From: Topomyia yanbarensis | Taxonomy: Eukaryota; Arthropoda; Insecta; Diptera; Culicidae | Assembly (NCBI RefSeq): GCF_030247195.1 | Contig: NC_080671.1 | Span: 209,931,945-209,995,944, forward strand | Reading direction: 5' to 3' | DNA: 64,000 nt | Part shown: piece after piece, positions 36,076 to 46,541 of the stretch | Position numbering within the stretch: the first letter of the stretch is position 1 | Layout: each line of letters starts with the position of its first letter | Made by a program: the position numbers and the translations under genes | The notes under the pieces: model-generated | What the model was told of the DNA's origin: nothing | Databases searched by the model: none | The model's input: only the letters and a program-made list of their open reading frames with translations

Positions 36076-37235
36076 ATGATGTTTATTTGTCTTATCGTCT
36101 TCGAGCAAGCTCGTACAGACTAGGTGGTAACTTATATACTAATATTCATTACGGTGCAACATTATATTATACTAGCAACAAAACATAACATAGTCAACAT
36201 CAATAATTACAAATATCTAACACAATTCTACACCAATAGTTGTTGAAACTCTCGAAAGTAAATTCCTTTCGGCCAAGTTGATGGGTTCAGCGCTATATCA
36301 CGTAAATTCACATCAATGCCTACTTTGAACGACACGGCGGTACAAGTTTCTGCGCAGTAGTCGTGTCTTCTGTCTCTCCAATGCACTATGTAACCATATC
36401 AATTACCTCTTTTTCGGTGACGGTGTTTTTTAATCTGGTAAGGAAAATCCAGCATTTCGTCGATGGCAAGACTTTTCTACTGTTATCTAGAAGATTACTC
36501 GAGCCTTGTATTAGCTTTGTCGACGACAGTGGGGATGATTGAGACGAGACTGAAACATTAAATGAGCCGGAAAAACCGGCCAGCGTTTGATGGATTCCAG
36601 CGATTTCATTCTTCAGCGCCGAAATTTCATCGTGCAAATCTGTTTCGCACTTTTTAGCTCTTGTGTCAGTGTGGGTTTCGGTAGCTGCGGTGGCAGCGGT
36701 GGCGGCAGCAATGGAGCAGCAACGGTGGATCGAGATGAAAAACTGGCCATATCAATTAGCTTGCGTCTATCCCGAAATACCTCCATGTCGCGAACATTAC
36801 ACATTATTTCGCCACATGCAGTGCATAGCCAGTAGATATTGAAATTATTGTTGCAGCTGATCGCCTCAGAACCAGTGATAGAAACGCATTTTAGATGATA
36901 AACATCCGATCCGTCCGAACAAAAGCCTTTACACACGATTGTTTCTTCATCGGGTGCGATCTTCGTGAAGCATTTGTTGCAAATCATATTGACTCAACTG
37001 CGATTTCAAGAATAATAAAAACTGTTTTTGTAAATGCTCTTCTCTGCCACAAATGTATAATCACTTCATTGAACTTCAGAGAAATAGCAAACAGTAACAG
37101 AGTTAATTTACCAAGCAATTTTCAACAAAATTCACAGCGCGGAACAGAGGCAAAACAAACGGGTACGAGTACTGTTTGAACTATTGGTTCTGCTGCTGTC
37201 GAGTCATCAAACCACGCGGTGTTTGTTTTGATGTA
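36076..37235 (-). mobile_element. Internally deleted CR1-like element carrying only ORF1
   Basis: The minus strand shows a 5' UTR (about 37235-36988), an ORF1 starting at ATG 36987, and then a 3' tail ending CGATAAGACAAATAAACATC at about 36080, with no ORF2 between. Full CR1 elements have an endonuclease-RT ORF2 of about 3 kb there, so this copy is internally deleted or was copied from a deleted parent. It lies between parts of the I-like element; exact borders are uncertain by about 20 bp and no clear target duplication was found. Confidence 0.55.
36228..36987 (-). pseudogene. CR1-type ORF1 protein with PHD-like zinc finger
   Basis: The frame from ATG 36987 begins MICNKCFTKIAPDEETIVC and continues with KGFCSDG, YHLKC and WLCTAC. 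This Cys4-His-Cys3 spacing matches a PHD finger, a known N-terminal feature of many CR1-clade ORF1 proteins. A proline-rich linker and a short coiled-coil stretch (ISALKNEIAGIHQTLAGF) follow, across a frameshift at about 36625. A conserved RRM/esterase-region-like tail (CWIFLTRLKNTVTEKEVID) then continues across another frameshift near 36390 to a stop close to 36228. Confidence 0.6.
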
Positions 37236-37246
37236 CCAACATCAGG

Positions 37247-38553
37247 TTAAAGAGATGAGCGATTGGATGATGGATGGACTTTGGTGGTTAGCGGACAACC
37301 TGCAAATATAGTAAACGGAGCAGTACCTGCTGAACGGTTCTCGGTGGATTGACTGACCTGAGAGACGTCTTGCCCCACAATGCCAGCCGATGTCGAAACT
37401 ACTACACGATTACTACCAGAACTACCGACATCAACCGGCACTGGGGAAAATTTTTGTGTAGTTTTCCTTGATTGCCTTTTCGAAGCTAGAGTTGTCCCGT
37501 CTCGGTACGGGTATCTCGATGAACCTTCTCCGGGCGAGGTCATGGGGCGAAGTGAATGATCGATTATGTCAGTCGAATTTCTGAAAACGTTAGGCACAGC
37601 AGTATCTGCCCGGGATTGCCATTTTTGAAACTGACCTGACGAAGGTCCAACCCCACAGTGCCAACCGCTGTCGTACAAACTACACTATTTTGTCCAAAAT
37701 CATCGACTGCGGCGACACTGGGGAGAGGCTTTGTGTAGTTCTGCTGATTTCCTTTTACTTGTTGATCGGGGTCTTCTGATTTGCTGATATTCTGGTTGGA
37801 GGGGTGATACGGGTGTCCTTATCGGCCACAGACGTGAATTCACCATCAACGGGTTGGGGTATGACGGCCCGGATAGTTCCTTCATCCTGCTGTGCTTGCG
37901 TTGGAAGGAGTACTACACATTCATCACTTCCGATGATGAAACTGAGAATTATCGAAGTGGCTGGCTAGGAGGCGTCTCGGTAAACTCAATTTCAATCCAT
38001 GGTTTCGTTGGTGGTAGTGGTAGCAGTTCTTTTTGGTGGGCACAAGTTATTCGGTGAGGTTGTCGAGGGTTTGCTGAACGGGGTATGTTGTTTCTGCGGT
38101 CTTCCTCGTTTGGAATTCGTATTAACCGCTGGCGAGTTATTCCTGGATTTCGTTATTGGCCCTATTGGCTGGTTCGTTTGCTTCTGTTCTTTGCAGCGTT
38201 TTTCTTGACTGTTGCTTTATCTGATGGATGTACATCGTCATTTGCTCGATTTTCTCGTCCTCGCGTATGGTCTCCGCCAGAAGTTTTGCGATCTGCTCAT
38301 CCTTCCTCTTCATTGTTAGCTCTAACTCTTTCAGCTTGCAAAGGATCTCATTCGGTTGTACTGTGGCCTGAACATAGCTGCCTTTACTCAGATGTTCAGC
38401 TCGTTTACGTGCTTCGCGGACTTTTATTTTTATGACCTCCATTTCTTTTTTATCAACAGGACATTCGTGGCTCGTTGGTTGGAGATCACTTTGACAATTC
38501 CGACAGTATGACGTTTCTTTACATTTTTCTTCGTTGTGTTGTTCTTTCGAGCA
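37247..38553 (-). pseudogene. ORF1 second part of the I-like element
   Basis: The frame continues from the CR1 insertion point with CSKEQHNEEKC (which completes the second zinc knuckle), CRNCQSDLQPTSHEC, and a long coiled coil (38442-38137, KVREARKRAEHLSKG onward). A Gln/Ser/Pro-rich region follows. At least two copies of a motif built on SPVPV-x-VGSSG..VVVST..GTVGQD-V occur (about 37740-37640 and 37470-37350). A further copy in the ORF2 leader near 36060-35960 suggests a tandem repeat in the original protein. Frameshifts occur at about 38130 and 37690. Other open frames here, including plus-strand ones, are shadows. Confidence 0.6.
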
Positions 38554-41395
38554 GTTACAATTTACAATTTATTTATTTCGTCAATCAAGTGTAGACTACA
38601 TTATACAAATATTAATTGCTTATATACTATCCTGTAAACTATTTCTATGTACTATGATGCCGTAAAGAGTTGAAAAACTGTTTTAAACTTGTTCGGGGCA
38701 TGGTAAGGTCAATACTTTCACAATGCTCGTTATACACAGCCATCATCTGGTTTAGTGGTCCGAATTTAGCATAGTCTGTACGGTGATGACCTATCGCGAA
38801 CAAATTTCTATTGCGTAATTGACGAGTAGGAGCATATAAATTTAACTTTGACAATATGTAAGATGAGTCAATACGCTGTATGACGATATCGTTTAGAAAC
38901 GAGATCATAGCATAGTCCCGACGTTCTTTCAATGTTTGAATATCTATCAACATACAATGTGCTTCATAAGATGGAAGAGGGAATACTGTCCATCTTAACT
39001 TGCGTAGTGCATATAATAGAAACTGTTTTTGGATTGACTCAATTCTCACTTCGTGTTTTTTTATGAATGGTGACCAAACAATACTACAATATTCTAAAAT
39101 AGACCGAACATATGCTACGTAAAGAGTTTTAATTGTGTAAGGATCTTGAAAGTGATATCCGAAGCGTTTTATAAAATTAAACATATTACTAGCTCTATGA
39201 ACAATTGTGTTGTAATGTTCCACAAATTTTAATTTTTTATCTAAGATAACTCCAAAATCTCTTATTTTATCGCATTACCTAATGTAATTGACACGGAAGC
39301 CGTGATTTGTTTTCTGCTAAAAGTCATGAGATTACATTTTTTAACATTTAATTCCAGTAAACATTTACAACACCATGTATAAAAGAATTGTGTTTCATTG
39401 TGAAAAACATTATAGTCATTATTATTTCTAATTTCTAAAAATAGCTTAATATCATCCGCATATATGAGAATTTTAATGTTTTTTAAAATAAGAGAGATGT
39501 CGTTGACATATACAATAAAAAGAAGAGGTCCTAAGTGTGAACCTTGAGGAACCCCCGAAGTAACTTTAATTATATCAGATTTCATCTCATAGAATTTTAC
39601 TATTTGCTGACGATCTGTTAAATACGACTTAATCCAATTGAGGAGTCTCATCTCGATTCCCAATTTTTCAAGTTTGAATATTAACATGGGAATGTCCAGC
39701 TTATCGAAAGCTTTGCTGAAGTCAGTGATGATATGATTTCCTTTATCCATGGCATTTAACGAGTAATCAACAAATTCTAAAAGGTTTGTACTAATTGAAC
39801 GGCCTTTAAAAAACCCATGTTGTGAATTTGTTATTTTATGTTTGACTTGGTTGAAAATGGTTTTATTTATGATGGATTCGAAAAGTTTGGGAAAGCAAGA
39901 CAGAATGGCAATTCCACGATAATTGCGAATATCAGATTTTTTACCCGATTTATAAATAGGTATTAAAAAAGATTTTTCCAATCTTTTGGGAAAATACCAG
40001 ATTCTAGTGACTTATTGAACAGCCAGAATAAAGGCGACGTAAGCTCAGTTGCTAAATTCTTTATGAAAGCAGGTGAAATTCCATCAGGTCCTGAGCCTTT
40101 AGTGGCATCTAGATCATTGAGACCACACAAGATATCTTGAACATTAATGTGACTGACACCAACATCCGTTGAATAATCAGGAAAATAAGAAAAATATTCA
40201 AAGTCACGATCATTGTCTGAATAGTTAGAATAAGTTTCTTGAAAAAATGTTGCGAAGAGATTCTTTTGAATCTCTTCGCATCTTTGATCTTTTGAAGTTT
40301 CACCCTCTTTCCCATCTAAAGACATTTTTGATGGAAAGTTGCATGAATTCAACTTAGTTTTGATGTAATTAAAAAAGTTTTTTGGGCATGACTTGATCTC
40401 ATTTTCAGTTTTTGCATTATATACAGTTAGTGCCGAAGAAATAGCCACTAACTTTGCCAAAGTTAGTTGGTCACGAATGTTAAGGTATTTTTCCAAATTA
40501 TCCTGATTATTGTGTTTTCTGTAAATTTTGTGAGCTTTTTGTTTCCGATTTTTCAAATTAATAATTTCTTTGTTGAACCAAACTGGATTTTTGGATGCAT
40601 GATTTCGTCGTTTTTTCGTGAGTGGAACTTCCTCCTGTATTACTTGCCATAAAATATTATAAAAGATCTCCACTGTACATTCAACGTTCATTTGATTCTT
40701 TAAAAGGGACTGCCAATTAGCACTGCTTAATTTATATTTAATATTTTCATAATTTGCTTTTCTATAATCGAAGACGTCCTCGAAGTCACAACCAATGAAA
40801 TTATGATTCTTGTGCACAAAAATAGTGAATTCTATTGCCGTGTGAAACGTTTCCTTTTTTCCATAAGGGAGAATGAGATTCATCAACACAGAAATCTTCA
40901 TTAATGTTTGTTAATAGCAGATCTAAATAACGATTGTGTTGATTTTTTATATGGTTTATTTGATTGAGTCCTAGCAATGCAATTTTCTCAAACATATATT
41001 GTAATGTTTCGTTTTCACCAACGACAGGAAGTATAATGCTCTCATTTTCAGAGTCAGGAATAAAATCTAAGTTGCGCTGATTAAAATCACCATAAATATG
41101 AACTTTAAATTCTGGAGGAAAATTAGAGATTATTTCTTCAGCTGCTTGAAAGAAAATCTCATATGTTGATTTGCAAGCTAGATCCAGTGGAAAGTATACT
41201 GAGACAAAAATGTGGATTTCCTCAGCGATATGTGCTTTAACCCATACGTGTTCAAATTCTTTGAATTTTGGTGAGACAATAAGATCGGAATTAAATATAG
41301 ATGAAACTGCGATGAGAACTCCTCCGCCTGACATTCTTTGGGTTAGTCGTAAATCACGATCATCTCTAAAAACATTATAGTCACTACCAAAAACC

Positions 41396-43169
41396 AAAGG
41401 CGTTGTTTACTTATATAAAGGCTCGCACAGAATGAAGCCAAATCTACCAATCGAACATGTCACCGGCTACCTATCGTGCAAAGTAAACAAACATACTTCT
41501 TTAGCTATGTCCTCATGCGTGCTCGCAAGAGGAGTATTGTTATTGATAGGAAAATATTGCAATAATAGGAGTGAAAATCTATTTGTTTATATATTTACCT
41601 TTCCTCATTCCAATATTAATTATTCAAAAGGGCTAATGAGATTTTTGTAAACAAACTTATTTCGCTCATTATTCTGCTGCCGAGTTGAATTTCATGAAAA
41701 ATACACATGAATCAACATATTTACCCTTGGCATAATCAATTTCAAATGCTTTCTGTGTTGAAAGTATAACAAATTAAGAGAAATCAGCAAAACAAAAGTT
41801 TGTTTACATATCTTATTAGCCCTATTCAAAAGTTGATATGGATTTCTTATATTGTCTACAAAAATCAGCAAGTTAACAAGAACGTGATGAATGCATATTT
41901 CAATTGATTCGCCGAACCTCTACAGTGCCATTGAACGACTCTCAGGCTTATTTTCCCTTTTTTGTATTGTTGATAAATTCAAAAACGGAACGGTACACGC
42001 TCGATTATCCTATTGCGAATATTATGACATTCTTCTTCAAAGATATTTATGGTAAGTGATTTCATGAGTGTTAAAAAACAAATAAACCACTTCTGTTACA
42101 CTCCCCACTAAAATCTTTGAGGATAATATACTTTGTAAATTGTTTTAAAAATGGGGTCGTACTAGTACATGTTGTAAAGCATGCCTCACAAACAGTATAA
42201 TGTTTCGGGACACTCTTAAGAATGTATCCTGCAATATGGTACACTACATTACGTTCTGAGTTATCGAACACGCTATCGTCAAAAATATTAAGAATACTGC
42301 AACTCCACAAGATCCACCTGAAAAAAGGAAGACATTTTAGATCCTGACTATATTTGGTATTATCCATCTGGTTTACTTTTTCTTCCATCTGTTCATTATA
42401 CTCTTTTTGATCTGATCTGATTTGATTTGTTTGAAATACGGATGCCTTCGGTTAAGTTCATTAACCATTTTATATCGTCCGACTTATGAGATGACGAAGG
42501 AATTTCAGACATGAACTGTGATAAAGTAAGCAACTTCAAGTTATCTTTAATTCAATTTAGCAGTTGGACGTTATTCAAGCAGTGTTCTTGCAATAAATTT
42601 ACCCTAGAATTTCAAGTAACAATTAATTTCAGTTTCCAACAAACAATGATACAGTAAATTAGCATTACATGTTAAATGCGTGGAACAAAATGATTTGTTA
42701 AATGACATTACAAAAATAAAAATCAATACATAACCAACCCTAGTTACTGTAAAAGTCTTGTTGTGGTATTATAGTATAACATTGTGCTTCATTGCAAATG
42801 GTTATTATTGTTCTGTCACAGTGACATGGTTTTGTTACTGTTGTTCTATTCGAGTTCATCGAAGAAAAATCCGCTTAAAATAACCTGCGTTGGCTCGAAT
42901 TCTTTGAATAAATTTAAACACGTTTTTCAATGATTAATTAGCATTGAATAAATCATATGAAATAATGTTTGAAATGGTTTTCGCTGGGATGCTCCGTTTG
43001 CCACGATAAAATTGCTTAATTTTTCATTCAGTATGAATCTTTTTTGTAATTTGATCAAAGTCACTCAAAGTTACAGCAAATATTCCGGTTGCCAGAAAAA
43101 AATAAATAGTCTGTATTCTACGCAGTGTTGCGCATTCCTCTGTACGGGACTCTATATTGTATACAGACT
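41396..43169. mobile_element. 1774-bp insert of unknown type with a 12-bp target duplication
   Basis: CTACCAAAAACC occurs at 41384-41395 and 43170-43181, and the endonuclease codons for EVFG read straight across if one copy and the insert are removed. The insert begins AAAGGCGTTGTTTACTTATA and ends GTATACAGACT. I see neither terminal inverted repeats nor a poly-A tail nor LTRs. It carries one coding-like piece (42071-42388, minus) and is otherwise AT-rich. The family is unknown. Confidence 0.7.
42071..42388 (-). pseudogene. Transposase-like C-terminal fragment
   Basis: This 105-residue minus-strand frame has FFRWILWSCSILNIFDDS, then NVVYHIAGYILKSVPK and CEACFTTC. The pattern (aromatic)-IAGYI followed by CxxC resembles C-terminal parts of P-element/THAP-type and hAT-type transposases, from memory of those families. 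No DDE residues are covered. It lies inside the 1774-bp insert and may be its only coding remnant. The assignment to a superfamily is tentative. Confidence 0.35.
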
Positions 43170-43395
43170 CTACCAAAAACCTCTTCACTTTTTACATCCT
43201 CAATCCAACTTGTTTCGGTACCTAGAATTATCGAAAATGAGGAGCCTAATATATTCTTATGGATTTCGTTCATCTTTACGGCGCTCCTCATTCTATTAAA
43301 ATTTTGACAGTAAACCAAAATTTCAGTGGCTTTCGAAGAAGTTGGTTGTGATTCGTTATTCGTAAAAATATTGTTTGAAAACAATTGTACTGTTA

Positions 43396-43992
43396 AAGCA
43401 TCGCTGAGGACCAGGACAGCGAACGCGTGTATAGCCGTGGTTGCAGCACCCGTAACAGAGCATCGGGTTCGGGAAATATGGACGAGTAGGAACGTGAAGC
43501 GAACCGATCTTCATGTATTCCGGGTATGTGGTCTTACAGAAAGTCAAGATGAATGCTGGCGTATTCACTCTCTTTTCGGCTTCTTTGCGTGTAATTCGCT
43601 GTACACGAATCACTCCCTGGTTTGAAATTTTTACTAGAAAATCTTTTTCTTCCATCTGAATCAAATCGTAGCAGGAAATTACGCATCTTCTCACGTTCGA
43701 ATTCGGATGGGCTTCAACCACTACTTCAGTGCCGTCAATGAGCTGGTACATTTTCTGCAATTTAACAACAGGGTATAACGTGTCCCTTGAGCTTCGGTAT
43801 TCGTACCTTCGATTGGACCTCCAGCGGCAACCTCAACCGATTTGCCAATGATAAACGGGTTTCTTGGTAATGGTACACCGTCTTTACCTGTCAACTGCAG
43901 AAACGTCAATTCGCCGAATTTGTCGTCGGGTCCATGTATTCCGGTAATCTTCTTTTGCTTGACCCTCCCGGGTCACCGCTACTAGCGGCCGC
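43396..43992 (-). pseudogene. ORF1 first part of the I-like element (zinc-knuckle protein)
   Basis: The start is taken at ATG 43992 (MAAASSGDPGGSSKRRLPEY). A shift near 43910 leads to FLQLTGKDGVPLPRNPFIIG and another near 43755 leads to QLIDGTEVVVEAHPNSNVRR. It then runs to YFPNPMLCYGCCNHGYTRVRC. In the first knuckle the usual histidine is tyrosine (GY for GH). The second knuckle is cut after CFN by the CR1-like insertion and resumes at 38553. Such ORF1 proteins bind element RNA. Confidence 0.75.
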
Positions 43993-44470
43993 CATCTTGG
44001 ATCACACCACTAGACGTTGGTAAAAACGCTGTGGCACGGTCACCCGATACCAACCACAAATGGACAAAAAACGTGAAGGAAGGAAAGATCTTACCTTATT
44101 TGCCCTTTCAACGTCGAATTTTTCTGTGTTCCCACAATTTTGGGATACATTGTAGGCAAGCAGAATCGCAACTACCTTTTTTCCGCTTCTACGTAACCAA
44201 CAGAAACACACTTTTTCAAATTCGCCAAGAAAAACGAATTTTTCCAATTTCACCAATTTGACCGTTCCAACACTTTTGTAACTTCCAAATTTGTTGATAT
44301 GCACTGTACTACAATAAAGCACCACCAAATCGCAAGTCAAAATTTTTCTAATTTTTTCAAAACTTTTCACGGTTTTTTACGGACTGAAAAATATCCCCGG
44401 TTCAGCGCACCGTCGTCACACTCGCGACCGGCATCCACAGCGGGTGAATAAAAACCCGGCTGGGCAACCA
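43993..44470 (-). other. Probable 5' UTR of the I-like element
   Basis: The sequence upstream of the ORF1 start is GC-richer than its surroundings and has no retroelement domain. A 122-codon open frame (44370-44002) lies in it, but I see no domain and do not call it a gene. Related GC-rich sequence appears to continue beyond the MITE at 44500-44947 to about 45130, so the true 5' end may be there. Confidence 0.4.
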
Positions 44471-44499
44471 CTGCGATGGCTATTTGTTTACTTATAGTA

Positions 44500-44947
44500 C
44501 ACTCAAGTTTTTTTTTACGCGGATTTTGAAATTTACGCGGTTTTCATTTACGCGGATTTTGAAATTTACGCGGTTTTCATTTACGCGGTTTTTGAAATTT
44601 ACGCGGTTTTCATTTACGCGGTTTTTGAAATTTACGCGGTTTTCATTTACGCGGATTTTGAAATTTACGCGGTATCGATCAATGAGGTTCCCTTTATCGC
44701 GGATTCTTAAATTTAAGTGGTCTTCATTTACGCGGATTTTGAAATTTACGCGGTTTTCATTTACGCGGATTTTGAAATTTACGCGGTTTTCATTTACGCG
44801 GATTTTGAAATTTACGCGGTTTTCATTTACGCGGATTTTGAAATTTACGCGGTTTTCATTTACGCGGATTTTGAAATTTACGCGGTTTTCATTTACGCGG
44901 TTTTCATTTACGCGGCTCGTATCCCCCGCGTAAAAAAAACCTGAGTG
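44500..44947. mobile_element. TA-flanked MITE with an internal 33-bp minisatellite
   Basis: The ends are CACTCAAGTTTTTTTTTACG and CGTAAAAAAAACCTGAGTG, inverted repeats between TA dinucleotides (44498-44499, 44948-44949), as in Tc1/mariner/pogo-type elements. The interior is about a dozen copies of a 33-bp unit (GATTTTGAAATTTACGCGG plus TTTTCATTTACGCG). One unit is degenerate at about 44668-44735. Because 33 is divisible by three, both strands stay open through the array (an 11-residue periodic peptide each way). These frames are artefacts of the repeat. Confidence 0.8.
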
Positions 44948-45737
44948 TACTGCGTGGGTAATACTAAAATCCACTTATTTCAGCCGTTTCTTTATCGAAT
45001 TTCACCAAATTTTCACTGTGATTCACTGCAGAACAACTTCACTCGTCTATTCGTTGTAAATTGGACCGCGATTATCGCGAAAAACACGGTGTGCAATTTA
45101 CGAATGCGCGTTATTGATACCGTGCGGCACGGTGTTTCCAACTCAGATATACAATAATAGAAGATAGTTTATTATGTATCAGGAAAAATAAATGAATGGA
45201 ATGCTTATAAAAATTTCAATGATTTTACTGGGGCATATAACTCATTTCTATTGTTGTGAGTTATATCACACAGCAACTGCGGCACCCTGCCGTGCGTGAA
45301 GGAAGAAAAGGTTCTTTGAAAAATTCGTAATAAAACTTATATTATAATGTTAAAAAATGCTGGATCCAACCATAGCAATAAATTAGAGTAGCTGATACAA
45401 ATCAAGCCAACAGGGTTGGGTTTCTAATCCGCCATCACGTTGCTGCAGCGATTCTACCAGTGCTTTGAAGATTTTCTTTCGGAGTAAGGAAAATCCATTT
45501 TCTCTTCCAGTGCGACCGAACATATAATTCTTTGCCACCATGAACTTGAGCACATAACTTTTCATTGCCAATTAAATTCGGGTTAAAATTTTTTAGAAAA
45601 TTGACGATGTCAATACACAATACAATAAATAGAGAAAAAATATAACAATAACAAACTAATACAATAAAGTAAACAAATGTAAAAAAAATATAAAATAGCA
45701 ATAAATAAAAATACAGATTCAAAAGTCGTCAGTAAAT

Positions 45738-46125
45738 ATCTGACAAGTCAGAAACTCCTTAAGAGCCGGTTCTTGAAGGTAGAAGATGACACGTTGAAAT
45801 CGAAATCCGCAAACACTTCGTTAAATGTGGCAAACATGAAGCGAATCGGATCATGACCACCGTACAGGGAGTTCCTATGTTCCAACAGCAAAAAGCTTCG
45901 TTGACGCAGCACACGTTCCGGTGCAGAGATGTGGAGTTGACCCAATAATTCCGTCGTATCTAACTCTCCAAAAAAATCTTAGCGACGAAAACAGCTTGGG
46001 CTACTCTTCTTCTCGTTTCAACCAAATAATCTACAGTGGTCTTCGTATGGCGGAAGATTACTAGGGTCCTGCCACGGAAGGCGTCTTAGTGCATAACGAA
46101 CGAATTTTCTTTGAATTGCTTCATT
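45738..46125 (-). pseudogene. C-terminal reverse-transcriptase fragment (Jockey/CR1-like)
   Basis: The minus strand reads IQRKFVRYALRRLPW, a few frame breaks, then LLGQLHISAPERVLRQRSF, and ends FDFNVSSSTFKNRLLRSF with a stop at about 45748. This is the usual tail of Jockey/CR1 reverse transcriptases. No upstream RT, endonuclease or ORF1 is attached, so it is a 5'-truncated copy. Bases below 45738 down to about 45380 hold AT-rich sequence that may be its 3' end. Confidence 0.65.
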
Positions 46126-46203
46126 ATCGAAAAGACTTGATTTTTTTATGAGAATGCACAATATGTGTAGCCTGTCGATGAACCACAGAAAACTGAATAA
46201 ACA

Positions 46204-46269
46204 TTGCTGGCGCTAATCTATTCCTACATTGTGTTAGTGTCGGTTTCTGATGAGGCGAAGCCGAAACGC
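46204..46269 (+). ncRNA. Hammerhead ribozyme motif, upstream copy (probably defective)
   Basis: The core CTGATGA (46247-46253), stem II GGC-GAA-GCC (46254-46262) and GAAA (46263-46266) are intact. Stem I can form between 46206-46216 and 46234-46244 with several G-U pairs. The stem III partner expected 5' of the cleavage site is absent (ACATT instead of GCG-TA), so self-cleavage from this copy alone is doubtful. Confidence 0.6.
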
Positions 46270-46541
46270 AACATTGTATGAAATAAGGATTTGTGCCCTC
46301 CTGTACAAAGACTGGTTTTTACCAACAAATTTTCACCATAGTGAGAAATTTTGATTTTTACCAAATTTTCCTCCATAGGGTGAAATATAGCATAGTGCTT
46401 TCGCATAGGCATGCTAAGTCAAGACAAGTTTCGGCTTCACTGTGCCTTATCGGCATAAACTGAACTTCTGCTCGGACAGGACATCACGTTTGACCAGTTG
46501 TTCGATTGAAATACAAAGTGTGTTTTAGTTTTAGGGATTTA

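Larger units (their letters stand above)
38645..43384 (-). pseudogene. ORF2 (endonuclease and RT) of the CR1-like element, split by an insert
   Basis: 43384-43182 encodes the endonuclease start (ILVYCQNFNRMRSAV.., LGTETSW, SEEVFG). After the insert the frame resumes at 41397 with VFGSDYNVFRDDR, and HIYGDFNQRNLDF and YLDLLLTN follow. A frameshift lies near 40830. The RT occupies 40800-39265: KGSGPDGISP, NYRGIAILS, TDFSKAFDKL, GVPQGSHLGPLLF and YADD. It shifts near 39970 and near 39263. The thumb and C-terminal part end with a stop at 38645 (LKQFFNSLRHHST). Apart from these three shifts and the insert it is well preserved, so the insertion is fairly recent. Confidence 0.85.
38558..43391 (-). 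mobile_element. CR1-like non-LTR retrotransposon inserted in the I-like ORF1
   Basis: GTTA occurs at both borders (38554-38557 and 43392-43395). Removing the insert and one GTTA restores the CFNC zinc-knuckle codons of the host ORF1. The element is 5'-truncated just before the endonuclease and ends with a 3' UTR containing GACGAAATAAATAAATTG (about 38582-38560). It is itself interrupted by a 1774-bp insert (41396-43169). Without that insert and its 12-bp duplication it is about 3.05 kb. Confidence 0.85.
34258..44470 (-). mobile_element. I-like non-LTR retrotransposon, broken by two CR1-like insertions
   Basis: On the minus strand the parts occur in order. They are the 5' UTR (44470-43993), ORF1 first part (43992-43396), ORF1 second part (38553-37247), and ORF2 endonuclease and partial reverse transcriptase (about 36075-34258). 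A CR1-like element (38558-43391) and a shorter CR1-like element (about 36076-37235) separate them. The zinc-knuckle reading frame is continuous once the first insertion is removed. The 3' end of the RT, any RNase H and the 3' UTR are missing below 34258. The I/LOA-type assignment rests on ORF order and the LQWNLRGL endonuclease start. Confidence 0.75.

Noticed and set aside
44484..44974. Long periodic proteins on both strands
   Set aside because: They are generated by the 33-bp tandem repeat within a MITE; a period divisible by three keeps both strands open.
46226..46262. Type I reading of the upstream hammerhead using GTA at 46275-46277 as cleavage site
   Set aside because: The strands next to that site do not pair as stem I. 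The type III reading gives far better stem I pairing in both copies.
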